A stretch of 64,000 bases of DNA from Idiomarina sp. (GTDB taxonomy: Bacteria > Pseudomonadota > Gammaproteobacteria > Enterobacterales > Alteromonadaceae): positions 248,001 through 312,000 of the forward strand of contig JAFIFP010000007.1 of assembly GCA_020831965.1 (NCBI GenBank). The letters are read 5' to 3'. This document shows positions 47,204 through 55,137 of the stretch, one piece after another (the stretch's first letter is position 1; every line of letters begins with the position of its first letter). The position numbers and the translations under genes were made by a program. The notes beneath the pieces were generated by a model. That model saw only the letters and a list, made by a program, of their open reading frames with translations. It was not told the origin of the DNA and made no database searches.

Positions 47204-47968
47204 TTAAAGGCGATAGGTCACGAAAATAATAATATTCCGACTATTACGATCCTCTGTCATTGGACTGTTTCTAATTTCACTGTCGACAAAGGTACGTGTC
47301 AGGTTACCAAATACACTCCAACGGTCATTAAAACGATAGAAACCTCCCAAGCCAAGACTCGTATTCCAAGCGGCGCTTGCCTCATAAACAGGCAGACCTG
47401 AGCGCACAGCCTCCTCATTCGAGACCCCATAATAGTAGTCAATGTAACGACCGCTTAAATAAGCTAGCGTGAGACTTGGTCCAAACTGCCAGTTCTGGGG
47501 CTGACGGCTAAGCGGAAATGTATAAGTTAACGAACCTCGCTCACCAGAGCTGAGATTCCTTGCGTTAAGCAACGCTTGCCCTCGAAACTCGCCCCAACGT
47601 CCAAAGGTTCGGTAGCTCAGTCCAGTTTCAATTCGAAAATTCCGACGGTCCAGCTGCTGCAGTGCTAAATCGTCATTTTCTGCAGGCTTGAAACGAAACG
47701 GCGCCCAACTTGCAACCCATGTCCATTGACTACGTCGATCATCATTCAAGTTATAGCCGAGTTCGATACCGCGAAAGTACAGCCGTTCACCTTCATAAGA
47801 AATAGCCGGCACCACAAACACATCTGAAGTTTGTCCGCGATAGTTGGCATCGGCACTGATCATCCCTGCTCCCACACTCCAGCGATCTTGAGCGCTAGCG
47901 CTGACCGAAAATAAACATGCCATAACTATCGCTGGAAGACTTATATAATAAGGCTTTGGTTGATACAT
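47204..47968 (-). CDS. MipA/OmpV family outer-membrane protein
   Basis: The 254-residue protein has a signal peptide (cleavage near VSASAQ-D). The body consists of amphipathic strands, including RWSVGAGMISADANYRGQ, VVPAISYEGERLYFRGIELGY and the final NIIIFVTYRL. This is the MipA/OmpV family of scaffolding or porin-like proteins; in E. coli MipA links MltA and PBP1B. The YRGQTSDVFVVPAISYEG segment is the conserved start of the family. It is convergent with yfaZ. The exact role cannot be told. Confidence 0.85.
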   Translation of the reverse strand: MYQPKPYYISLPAIVMACLFSVSASAQDRWSVGAGMISADANYRGQTSDVFVVPAISYEGERLYFRGIELGYNLNDDRRSQWTWVASWAPFRFKPAENDDLALQQLDRRNFRIETGLSYRTFGRWGEFRGQALLNARNLSSGERGSLTYTFPLSRQPQNWQFGPSLTLAYLSGRYIDYYYGVSNEEAVRSGLPVYEASAAWNTSLGLGGFYRFNDRWSVFGNLTRTFVDSEIRNSPMTEDRNSRNIIIFVTYRL

Positions 47969-48166
47969 CTAAGAACACTCCTTGTTGTTTTCTTGTGATA
48001 TTAAGTAATACTGAATTAACAATAACTAAAGTAAGTAGAGCTAGGCTTTTTACTAAGTACGCAGCCGCTTTGGAATCAGTTTAGTCTTCCTTAGAACTTC
48101 TGATGTGGTGTACTCGAACTCGGTTTAGCGTATCATGCTTAATGAATTATTTAGGACACTGAATCT

Positions 48167-50167
48167 ATGCCCGAGCGCACTTCTTCGAATCAACTTCCGT
48201 TGCCTCAGTCACTCCATGCAGAACAGCTAACCGCGCAGACGACTAAATGGCTTTCACAAAAGCCTGATACTCCGCCGCGCCCTAACCCATTGGCTGGGCA
48301 AACACGTGCATTGTCTGCGCTACAGCAGGCATTACGCAGTAAGTCTTCTTTCAGTCATGCATATATGGCATTGCCTGCAGGACTAATTGCTGAAGATATC
48401 ATTGCAGCCGTTGCTGCTGAACAGGACTGGCCGATTCGAAGCCGTTATGACTGGGTTTACCTAGCAAATCCTCAAGATGGCAACGCCCCACTCTGTATTT
48501 GGCTCCCTGCCGGCTTGGCTGAGAGCGCAATCAAAGAGCTTTGGTGTTTATTAGAATCTCCAGTCGCTGACCGTAGCGCACATTTGGAGGCGATGAAACG
48601 TACTTATGCCTCGGCGCCTTTCGTTCAGTATTTAGAGCAGGTCAAAACACTTGGGTTTGATGATTTACCGGGGAATGAGCTTGCAAATATCATTGTGTCA
48701 CACACGCAAGAAGGAAAGTCTTGGGTGTACTGTGATCGCGTTACGCCAGAGCGCTTGTTCGGTGATATTCGCTTGCAGAGTATCGAGGGAACTATTAGCA
48801 CTGAGCTGCACTTAATTCGTCCAGGAGCACTATTAAAGGCTAATGGTGCAACACTTATCATTGACGCATCAGAGCTACTGCTGGAGCCCAAGCTTTGGCG
48901 TGAGCTCAAGCATGTATTAAAGCAACAAAGTTACGACTGGCCCCAGCCAGGTGAGGGTAAGTCGGCTATATTTTACGAACCTGAGCCGGTACCACTCGAT
49001 CTTAAGGTTATCCTGACAGGGCCGGCAGGCTTGTTTAATCAGCTCGATGAACTCGACGCTGACTTTACCAATCTGTTCCCCTACTTCGCCGATTTCTCTG
49101 CTCAGTTCTTACCGGCTAAGACACCTGTGTCCGAGTATTTTGGTTACTTAGCCTATCTAGAGCAACGTGCAAAACATCGTCCGCTAGATGAGTCTGGCTT
49201 AGACACGCTGTTAAAACTATCTTCAAGCTTGTGTGAACATCAAGATGAATTAAGTTTGGATTCAGTGCGCCTGGTTCAGCTGCTCGAAGAGGCTGATAGT
49301 ATTGCAAGCGAAGCCGGAGCTGCTGAAATAGCCGCAAACCATCTTACACAAGCTGACTTCCTTCAGCGTTTTCGCGGTGCACGACTTGCGGAAATGAGTT
49401 GGCAGAATATTCTCGAAACCCAAATTCAGATTGATACCGCAGGTGAAGTCATTGGTCAGATTAATGGCTTAACCGTTGTCACCATGGGTGGCGCTGAGTT
49501 TGGCGAACCATCGCGGATTACCGCGACAGTGCACTATGGCGACGGAGATATCATTGATATCGAGAGGAAAGCGGAGCTGAGCGGCAGTATTCATACTAAA
49601 GGTGTAATGATCCTGACAGCCTATCTGGCCAACCTATTTGCTCAGCATGAGCCTATGCCGCTCTCTGCGACCTTAGTGTTCGAACAGTCATACCATGAAG
49701 TGGATGGTGACAGTGCGTCGCTTGCAGAGCTGTGCTGCCTGCTTTCTGCCCTATCTGAAGTACCGATCAAGCAAAACGTTGCGGTCACTGGCGCAATTGA
49801 TCAGTTTGGCAACGTGCAAGCTATCGGTGGTATCAATGAAAAGATTGTCGGCTATTTTGAAATTTGTCATGCACGCGGGCTTGATGGCACACATCGGGTC
49901 ATCGTCCCTGAGTCCAATCGCTCTAACCTCCATCTACCTCAACGAGTCATCGACGCGGTTGCCGCGAAAAAGTTTCACGTCATTCCCGTGAGGCATGTAA
50001 GCCAAGCGATAGAGCTCCTCATGGGACTTCCTTGCGGAGCTCCTGACGCGGTCAATGATCATAGTATTTTCGGTCGCATCCAATCGCGATTGAAAGAATT
50101 ACACAACCAAGACCTTGAGAAAGCTTCATTCTTACAGCGTTTACGCAAGAGATTGGTCGGAAGTTAA
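48167..50167 (+). CDS. ycbZ: Lon-like protease (YcbZ/LonH type)
   Basis: The 666-residue protein has a C-terminal Lon protease domain with the Ser-Lys dyad S516 (DGDSASLAEL) and K559 (GGINEKIVGYF). The N-terminal half resembles the AAA-like part of Lon-related proteins, with a possible Walker B (ATLIIDASELL), but I find no Walker A P-loop anywhere. The gene is followed by fabA, 71 bases away, and by rmf, the same neighbourhood as E. coli ycbZ. It is a cytoplasmic protease of uncertain substrate. It is longer than E. coli YcbZ (586). Confidence 0.88.
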   Translation: MPERTSSNQLPLPQSLHAEQLTAQTTKWLSQKPDTPPRPNPLAGQTRALSALQQALRSKSSFSHAYMALPAGLIAEDIIAAVAAEQDWPIRSRYDWVYLANPQDGNAPLCIWLPAGLAESAIKELWCLLESPVADRSAHLEAMKRTYASAPFVQYLEQVKTLGFDDLPGNELANIIVSHTQEGKSWVYCDRVTPERLFGDIRLQSIEGTISTELHLIRPGALLKANGATLIIDASELLLEPKLWRELKHVLKQQSYDWPQPGEGKSAIFYEPEPVPLDLKVILTGPAGLFNQLDELDADFTNLFPYFADFSAQFLPAKTPVSEYFGYLAYLEQRAKHRPLDESGLDTLLKLSSSLCEHQDELSLDSVRLVQLLEEADSIASEAGAAEIAANHLTQADFLQRFRGARLAEMSWQNILETQIQIDTAGEVIGQINGLTVVTMGGAEFGEPSRITATVHYGDGDIIDIERKAELSGSIHTKGVMILTAYLANLFAQHEPMPLSATLVFEQSYHEVDGDSASLAELCCLLSALSEVPIKQNVAVTGAIDQFGNVQAIGGINEKIVGYFEICHARGLDGTHRVIVPESNRSNLHLPQRVIDAVAAKKFHVIPVRHVSQAIELLMGLPCGAPDAVNDHSIFGRIQSRLKELHNQDLEKASFLQRLRKRLVGS

Positions 50168-50238
50168 CTGTTCGGACTTGTTCAGCGTACACCTGTTCGC
50201 TAAGCTAGGCGCGAATTTTAAATTGATGGGAACACTTT

Positions 50239-50748
50239 ATGCAATCCTCGTACACTCGAGAAGAACTTCTGGCTTGTAGCCGCGGTGAAATGTTTGGACC
50301 TGGTAACAGCCAGTTGCCCGCTCCGAATATGTTAATGATGGATCGTGTCACACGGATGGAAGAACTCGGTGGCGAACACGGATTGGGCTATGTTGAAGCT
50401 GAGCTCGATATTCATCCTGATCTATGGTTCTTTGCATGCCACTTCCCGGGGGATCCTGTCATGCCAGGATGTCTGGGGCTCGATGCGATGTGGCAGTTAC
50501 TTGGCTTCTTCCTCGCTTGCTCAGGTGGTCCTGGCCGCGGTCGTGCGTTGGGTGTCGGTGAAGTGAAGTTCACCGGACAAATTCTGCCAACTGCAAAGAA
50601 AGTTACTTACAAGATAACGATGAAACGACTCGTGAAGCGAAAGTTGTTCATGGGTATTGGTGACGGCGAAGTTCTTGTTGACGGTCGCGTTATCTACACC
50701 GCAAAGGATCTCAAAGTTGGTTTATTCACAGATACGTCTGGTTTCTAG
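50239..50748 (+). CDS. fabA: 3-hydroxydecanoyl-ACP dehydratase/isomerase FabA
   Basis: The 169-residue protein (E. coli 172) has the active-site histidine H68 in [21 protein letters not shown] and the aspartate shortly after it. FabA dehydrates 3-hydroxydecanoyl-ACP and isomerises the product to the cis-3 form that starts unsaturated fatty acid synthesis. The whole hotdog domain is intact. It is preceded by ycbZ and followed by a strong terminator. Confidence 0.97.
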   Translation: MQSSYTREELLACSRGEMFGPGNSQLPAPNMLMMDRVTRMEELGGEHGLGYVEAELDIHPDLWFFACHFPGDPVMPGCLGLDAMWQLLGFFLACSGGPGRGRALGVGEVKFTGQILPTAKKVTYKITMKRLVKRKLFMGIGDGEVLVDGRVIYTAKDLKVGLFTDTSGF

Positions 50749-50783
50749 TCCTCATTCCGCCAGCATATCCGCAAAGTATAACG

Positions 50784-50811
50784 AAAAAGGCCCGGTTCAC
50801 CGGGCCTTTTC
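50784..50811. terminator. Intrinsic terminator between fabA and rmf (bidirectional)
   Basis: AAAAGGCCCGG-TTCA-CCGGGCCTTTT is a perfect 11-base-pair stem with A-run on the left and T-run on the right, placed between the convergent fabA and rmf genes. Confidence 0.92.
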
Positions 50812-50899
50812 ACTATCTCAATTTAGTTCTGTTGAATTTGATGCTGATTAACTCTACGTTCGAGAATCTGCGGCTTATTCATTGATGTCTACCGCTTAC

Positions 50900-51076
50900 T
50901 TACCGCTGATAGAGTCCGTCGTTCCTGGCTTCCATGGCATCACGCCAACCTCCGAGCCACTGTGAGCGAATATCACTTGTTTGATACGGACAGTTTTCTT
51001 TTGAACGGCCTGATACTCCTGCTTTGAAACCTTGTGAATGCGCTCTTTCTAGACGATCTCTCTTTTGTCGCTTCAT
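50900..51076 (-). CDS. rmf: Ribosome modulation factor
   Basis: The 58-residue basic protein begins MKRQKRDRLERAH, identical to the start of E. coli RMF, and keeps GRSKENCPYQT and RSQWLGGWRDAM. RMF dimerises 70S ribosomes into hibernating 100S particles in stationary phase. A longer frame exists (to 51238), but the upstream part is not RMF-like. The ATG at 51076 has AGAGGA 8 bases upstream. The convergent position next to fabA is conserved with E. coli. Confidence 0.96.
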   Translation of the reverse strand: MKRQKRDRLERAHSQGFKAGVSGRSKENCPYQTSDIRSQWLGGWRDAMEARNDGLYQR

Positions 51077-51164
51077 TCTTTGTTCCTCTTGTCGTAAAGC
51101 AAAAATTTGTACCGAAAAAACAAACGGCACATATACTGTGATAGTGACAAAAGGAGGAAAGTTC

Positions 51165-51225
51165 AAATAAAAAAACCGCGACCCAGACCCTGTTTTGATT
51201 AAAGGATTGAGATCACGGTTCTTTT
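51165..51225 (-). terminator. Possible terminator between the DUF3466 gene and rmf
   Basis: On the minus strand, AACCGTGA and TCGCGGTT (one mismatch) can pair across a loop of about 31 bases, followed by a run of seven T. The long loop makes it a weaker call. Confidence 0.4.
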
Positions 51226-51244
51226 TCGGATAGAACAATTGGGC

Positions 51245-52975
51245 TTAAGAAAGAGCCTTTCTGCGGCGGCGAGTTATAACAGCGAATGCGCCTACAAAAG
51301 CTAGTAATCCGCCCATGAAACCCAAGTTCATCGAGGCGCCTTTGCGACTTACAGAGGATGAGTCACTTGGACAAACTGCTGCATCAGCAGAGGGACGAAG
51401 GAGGTACGTAAAGACCGCATTGTAGCTCTCTGAGTCTCCATCGATCACCCGCTCGGCACTGCGTACGGCCGTTACTACAATTTCTCCGAGCTCATTGATT
51501 CCATGAGCATCAACGATGTTTATACCCGCATCACAAGCAACCAGAGTATTAAGATCGGTAATAGTATCTGTGTTGATGTCGTACAGGAAGCCTGTAGTCC
51601 GACGTGCTTGTACCGCCGCCGGTTCTGCGCGGCCAACCACCTGATTCTGATTGTTGATTGCACGTGGGCGCCAAGATGAATCACCAAAGAATCCGCGTGG
51701 GAAAGTCACTTCAAACTGACTTGGGTCATCCGCATTAGTGTCGGCCACAAACATTCGATCCCGCAAGGTTTGTGAAGTAGAACGGCGCGCTATACCTACC
51801 ACAATGCCGTTATCATTAATTGCAAAGGCGTCGCTGTTCGTCGCGCCACTTTCATCCTCGGGCACAATTCGTAGTGCTTCTCCATCACGGAAAAGCGTGG
51901 CAAAACGTCGAGCAAAGCCGCTAGCAAATTCTTCACTCACCCCGACTGCAACACCATCGCTATTGACCGCCCGTGCAACACTGCGATCCCAATCACCAAC
52001 TGGCAGCTCGTCCTCACCTTCTGGCGGTTCACGAGGTTCAATCGCCGTACCTAATTCGCGCTGTGAAATAACGTCTCCGCTTGGATCAATTTCCCACAGG
52101 TACGCACGTTCGATGAACATTGGAGAACGGAACTCGGAGCCACCATCAAGCGCCCACCACGCACGCCATAAACAAACAGGCACTGGTTCGAGGAAAATTT
52201 CCTCAATTTCACCGTCGTCGTTTTCACGTTCACTTGTGGTACACACTTCATATGCGTTTAAAAGTGCCTGGCGATTATCGATTGAGGCAAAACCAACCAC
52301 ATAACCATTGTCATTTACCCCATAAGCACGAGACGCGCCGCCTTGGATTAGCTCGGGCTCATTACTACTGAGAGTTAAGCTTGTTAAACCGTCGGTCCAA
52401 AAACCTTGCGGGAACGTGTCACGGGTGAAGTAGCTGACTAAATCACCGGCGCTGTTTTCTGCTTCGAGACGATAATAAGGTAAACCGACATCGCCAACTA
52501 AGTGACCAAAGTTATTCATACCTAGAGGACGTACGTTAACGCTATCTGTCAGCTCTCCGGTCTCAGGATCAACCACATCGTATAGATTGTTCAATGATAA
52601 GAAGTCCCCATCATAAAAATAACCTAAGTCACGAGTTAGTTTTTGGAATCGAGGGCTACTCACGATACCGCTACCGCTTTGCAGGTAATTGCGAACAGCA
52701 AAATATTGGCGGTCAGTCAGATTATCGAAATCTTCGATCGTAGGAAATTGCTGTTGATCGATAAATTCTCCACGAATGTTCAGCCCCAAGAGGTTCCAAG
52801 CGATGCCGAGAACATGTCCCGAGTCGTTTAATGCGCGCGGAGAGCTATTGTAGCTATTTGAAGGAGTTCCGATTTCAACTACTTCATATCCTTGTGGGTT
52901 GCCATGGGCGATGCTGCTTGTTCCGAGTGCTGCGGCAATCGCGCATGCCACTCCATACTTCTTTGTTAATCGCAT
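51245..52975 (-). CDS. DUF3466 family surface protein with C-terminal sorting signal
   Basis: The 576-residue protein has a Sec signal peptide (MRLTKKYGVACAIAAALGTS, cleaved near SIAHG). The body has repeated ALNDSGHVLG-type units (NNFGHLVGD, NDNGYVVGFAS, NSDGVAVGVS, NDNGIVVGIAR, NNQNQVVGRA, NELGEIVVTA). These are HAF-like blades, probably forming a beta-propeller. The C-terminus has a Gly-rich motif, a hydrophobic helix (about residues 548-568) and RRRRK, the three-part layout of C-terminal sorting tags such as GlyGly-CTERM. Its ATG directly follows the stop of uup (TGAATG), so the two are coupled. The function of the family is unknown. Confidence 0.85.
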   Translation of the reverse strand: MRLTKKYGVACAIAAALGTSSIAHGNPQGYEVVEIGTPSNSYNSSPRALNDSGHVLGIAWNLLGLNIRGEFIDQQQFPTIEDFDNLTDRQYFAVRNYLQSGSGIVSSPRFQKLTRDLGYFYDGDFLSLNNLYDVVDPETGELTDSVNVRPLGMNNFGHLVGDVGLPYYRLEAENSAGDLVSYFTRDTFPQGFWTDGLTSLTLSSNEPELIQGGASRAYGVNDNGYVVGFASIDNRQALLNAYEVCTTSERENDDGEIEEIFLEPVPVCLWRAWWALDGGSEFRSPMFIERAYLWEIDPSGDVISQRELGTAIEPREPPEGEDELPVGDWDRSVARAVNSDGVAVGVSEEFASGFARRFATLFRDGEALRIVPEDESGATNSDAFAINDNGIVVGIARRSTSQTLRDRMFVADTNADDPSQFEVTFPRGFFGDSSWRPRAINNQNQVVGRAEPAAVQARRTTGFLYDINTDTITDLNTLVACDAGINIVDAHGINELGEIVVTAVRSAERVIDGDSESYNAVFTYLLRPSADAAVCPSDSSSVSRKGASMNLGFMGGLLAFVGAFAVITRRRRKALS

Positions 52976-54901
52976 TCAGTTGTCCTGCAAAGTCTCAAGA
53001 TAATTCCATCGTTCCAAGGCTTCATCTAGTTCTTGTTCGAGCGCTTGGATGCGTTCCATGACTGGTTGCGTCACGTCTAAGGGGTGAGTGAAGAAATTTG
53101 GCTCACTCACCTTGTTTTGTAACTCTTCAAGTTCTTGCTCAATGGTTTCTAGCTGAGCGGGTAACAATTCGAGCTCACGTTTTAACTTGTATGATAACTT
53201 GTTCGGCTGCTTACCTGAAGCCCGCTTTCCCTGTGAGTCTGTTTGAGCCTTCGAAGTTCCCTCAATTGGCTTATTTTGTTTGTTCTTTTGCTCTTCTTGC
53301 GCAGTTAGGTACAGGTTCACTTCATGGAAGCCCCCGACTATCTCGGTAAGTTGCCCCTGCCCTTCGAATAACACCACGGTTGTCGCTGTGTTCTCTATGA
53401 ATTCTCGGTCATGACTCACTAACAACACTGTACCATTGTAATCCGTCACTAAGTTCTCAAGTAATTCAAGCGTCTCAACGTCAAGGTCGTTGGTTGGCTC
53501 ATCAAGAATTAAGAGGTTACTTTCCTGCAACAGTATCCGCGCCAACAAAACTCGGTTTCGTTCGCCACCGGAGAGCGCTTTCAAAGGCATTCTGGCCTGG
53601 TGAGGTGTAAAGAGAAAGTCCTGTAAGTAGCTGTATATATGTCGTGTACGACCACCATAGGTGACTTCTTGTTTACCGTCGCTCACGTTATCCGCAACAC
53701 TCACCTCTGGATTCAAGCCTGCACGGTGCTGATCATAGTATGCCACATTGAGCTTGGTGCCCTGCTCACAGCGCCCTTCAGTCGGCTGAATATCGCCAAT
53801 GATCAGGCGTAGTAATGTACTTTTACCAATACCGTTAGGACCCACTAGGGCAATCTTGTCCCCTCGCTGAATGGTAAAGGTGAAGTCTTTAATTAAATCC
53901 TTATCGGCAACGCTGTAATGCATATCATGACTACGCCAAACTAGCTTGCCAGATTTCTCGGTATCTTGCGCACCAAACTGTGCCGTCTTCTGCCGCTCTC
54001 GTCGCTGCATGCGCTCGGCGCGCAATGCTTTCAGTGCGCGGACACGCCCTTCGTTACGCGTTCTGCGAGCTTTAATGCCTTGCCGGATCCAGACTTCTTC
54101 TTCCGCCAGTCGTTTATCAAACTCAGCGTTCTGCGCCTCTTCCACTTCAAGTAGCCGTTGTTTTTCAACGAGGTAGTTTGCGTAATCCCCAGGAAACGAG
54201 GTGAGCTTGCCACGATCCAAATCCACGATCCGGGTCGCGAGGCTGCGAATAAAGGCACGGTCATGGCTAATAAAGACGATAGACCCCCTGAACTCCTTCA
54301 ACGCACTCTCCAGCCATTGTACTGTTGTGACATCAAGATGGTTCGTTGGCTCGTCTAAGAGCAAGATATCGGGCTCTGATACCCATGCACGCGCTAACGC
54401 AACACGTCGCAACCATCCGCCAGAAAGACTTTCGAGCGACAAAGTTGGGTCCAGTTCGAGACGTGTGAGAGTTTGTTCAATGCGTTGTTGAATCTCCCAA
54501 CCATTCTTAGCCTCCAGCTCTTCTTGAATACGGCTGAGCTTGAGCAATAATGCGTCATCATATTCGCCAGCGGCTAAACGAGAGGATACCTCTGCGTAGT
54601 CTTTCAGCAGCTCACTTAACTCGGCAAAAGCTTCCGCTACGAATTGATAAACTTGAGTGTTTGCGCGTGCAGGCGGATCCTGCGGCAACATGGCAATCTT
54701 GACGTGAGAATCCTTTAAGATCTGTCCGTCATCAAGCACTTGACTACCTAATAAAACCTTTAGCAGGGTCGACTTGCCTGCGCCATTGCGACCGACAATA
54801 CAGAGACGCTCATCTCGTTCGATATTGAGGTCGGCTTTATTTAGTACCGGTGCGGTTCCAAAAGCTAATGACGCGTTACTTAACCGCATTAATGCACTCA
54901 T
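52976..54901 (-). CDS. uup: ABC-F ATPase Uup
   Basis: The 641-residue protein has two ABC ATPase units and no membrane part. The first unit has GRNGAGKST, LSGGWLRRVALA and LLLDEPTNHLD; the second has GPNGIGKST, LSGGERNRVLLA and LILDEPTNDLD. A C-terminal coiled coil (about residues 565-640) is the Uup-specific DNA-binding region. ABC-F proteins act on the ribosome; Uup also limits precise excision of transposons and binds branched DNA. It overlaps the glutaredoxin-like gene by 4 bases and abuts the DUF3466 gene. Confidence 0.95.
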   Translation of the reverse strand: MSALMRLSNASLAFGTAPVLNKADLNIERDERLCIVGRNGAGKSTLLKVLLGSQVLDDGQILKDSHVKIAMLPQDPPARANTQVYQFVAEAFAELSELLKDYAEVSSRLAAGEYDDALLLKLSRIQEELEAKNGWEIQQRIEQTLTRLELDPTLSLESLSGGWLRRVALARAWVSEPDILLLDEPTNHLDVTTVQWLESALKEFRGSIVFISHDRAFIRSLATRIVDLDRGKLTSFPGDYANYLVEKQRLLEVEEAQNAEFDKRLAEEEVWIRQGIKARRTRNEGRVRALKALRAERMQRRERQKTAQFGAQDTEKSGKLVWRSHDMHYSVADKDLIKDFTFTIQRGDKIALVGPNGIGKSTLLRLIIGDIQPTEGRCEQGTKLNVAYYDQHRAGLNPEVSVADNVSDGKQEVTYGGRTRHIYSYLQDFLFTPHQARMPLKALSGGERNRVLLARILLQESNLLILDEPTNDLDVETLELLENLVTDYNGTVLLVSHDREFIENTATTVVLFEGQGQLTEIVGGFHEVNLYLTAQEEQKNKQNKPIEGTSKAQTDSQGKRASGKQPNKLSYKLKRELELLPAQLETIEQELEELQNKVSEPNFFTHPLDVTQPVMERIQALEQELDEALERWNYLETLQDN

Positions 54902-55137
54902 TGTTCAAGAAACTCCTGAAGTTTTTCTGTTTCAAATGGCCATTTAAGTTCTTTATCGTCCATGTCTCGAACCAGCACTGGAACCAACGCGCCGTACTCC
55001 TGAAATAGCGCAGGATCGGTCGTAATATCGACCATATGCAATGCGATCGGATCTTCCAGGGGTACGCCATGAATATGCTGAATAGCCAAGGTACATAGTG
55101 GACACTCTGGCTTCATTAACAAATAAAAATCACGCAT
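54898..55137 (-). CDS. Glutaredoxin-like (DUF836) small thioredoxin-fold protein
   Basis: The 79-residue protein has a redox motif CPLC in LLMKPECPLCTLAIQ, the cis-proline VPVLV and a thioredoxin-fold pattern. This family of small glutaredoxin-like proteins is usually found between rlmL and uup in gammaproteobacteria. It is a probable cytoplasmic thiol oxidoreductase with unknown partner. It overlaps rlmL by 8 bases and uup by 4. Confidence 0.87.
   Translation of the reverse strand: MRDFYLLMKPECPLCTLAIQHIHGVPLEDPIALHMVDITTDPALFQEYGALVPVLVRDMDDKELKWPFETEKLQEFLEQ

Noticed and set aside
51077-51238. Long N-terminal extension of RMF (54 residues)
   Set aside because: RMF starts at MKRQKRDRL with a good ribosome site; the upstream frame covers the promoter and a terminator-like hairpin.
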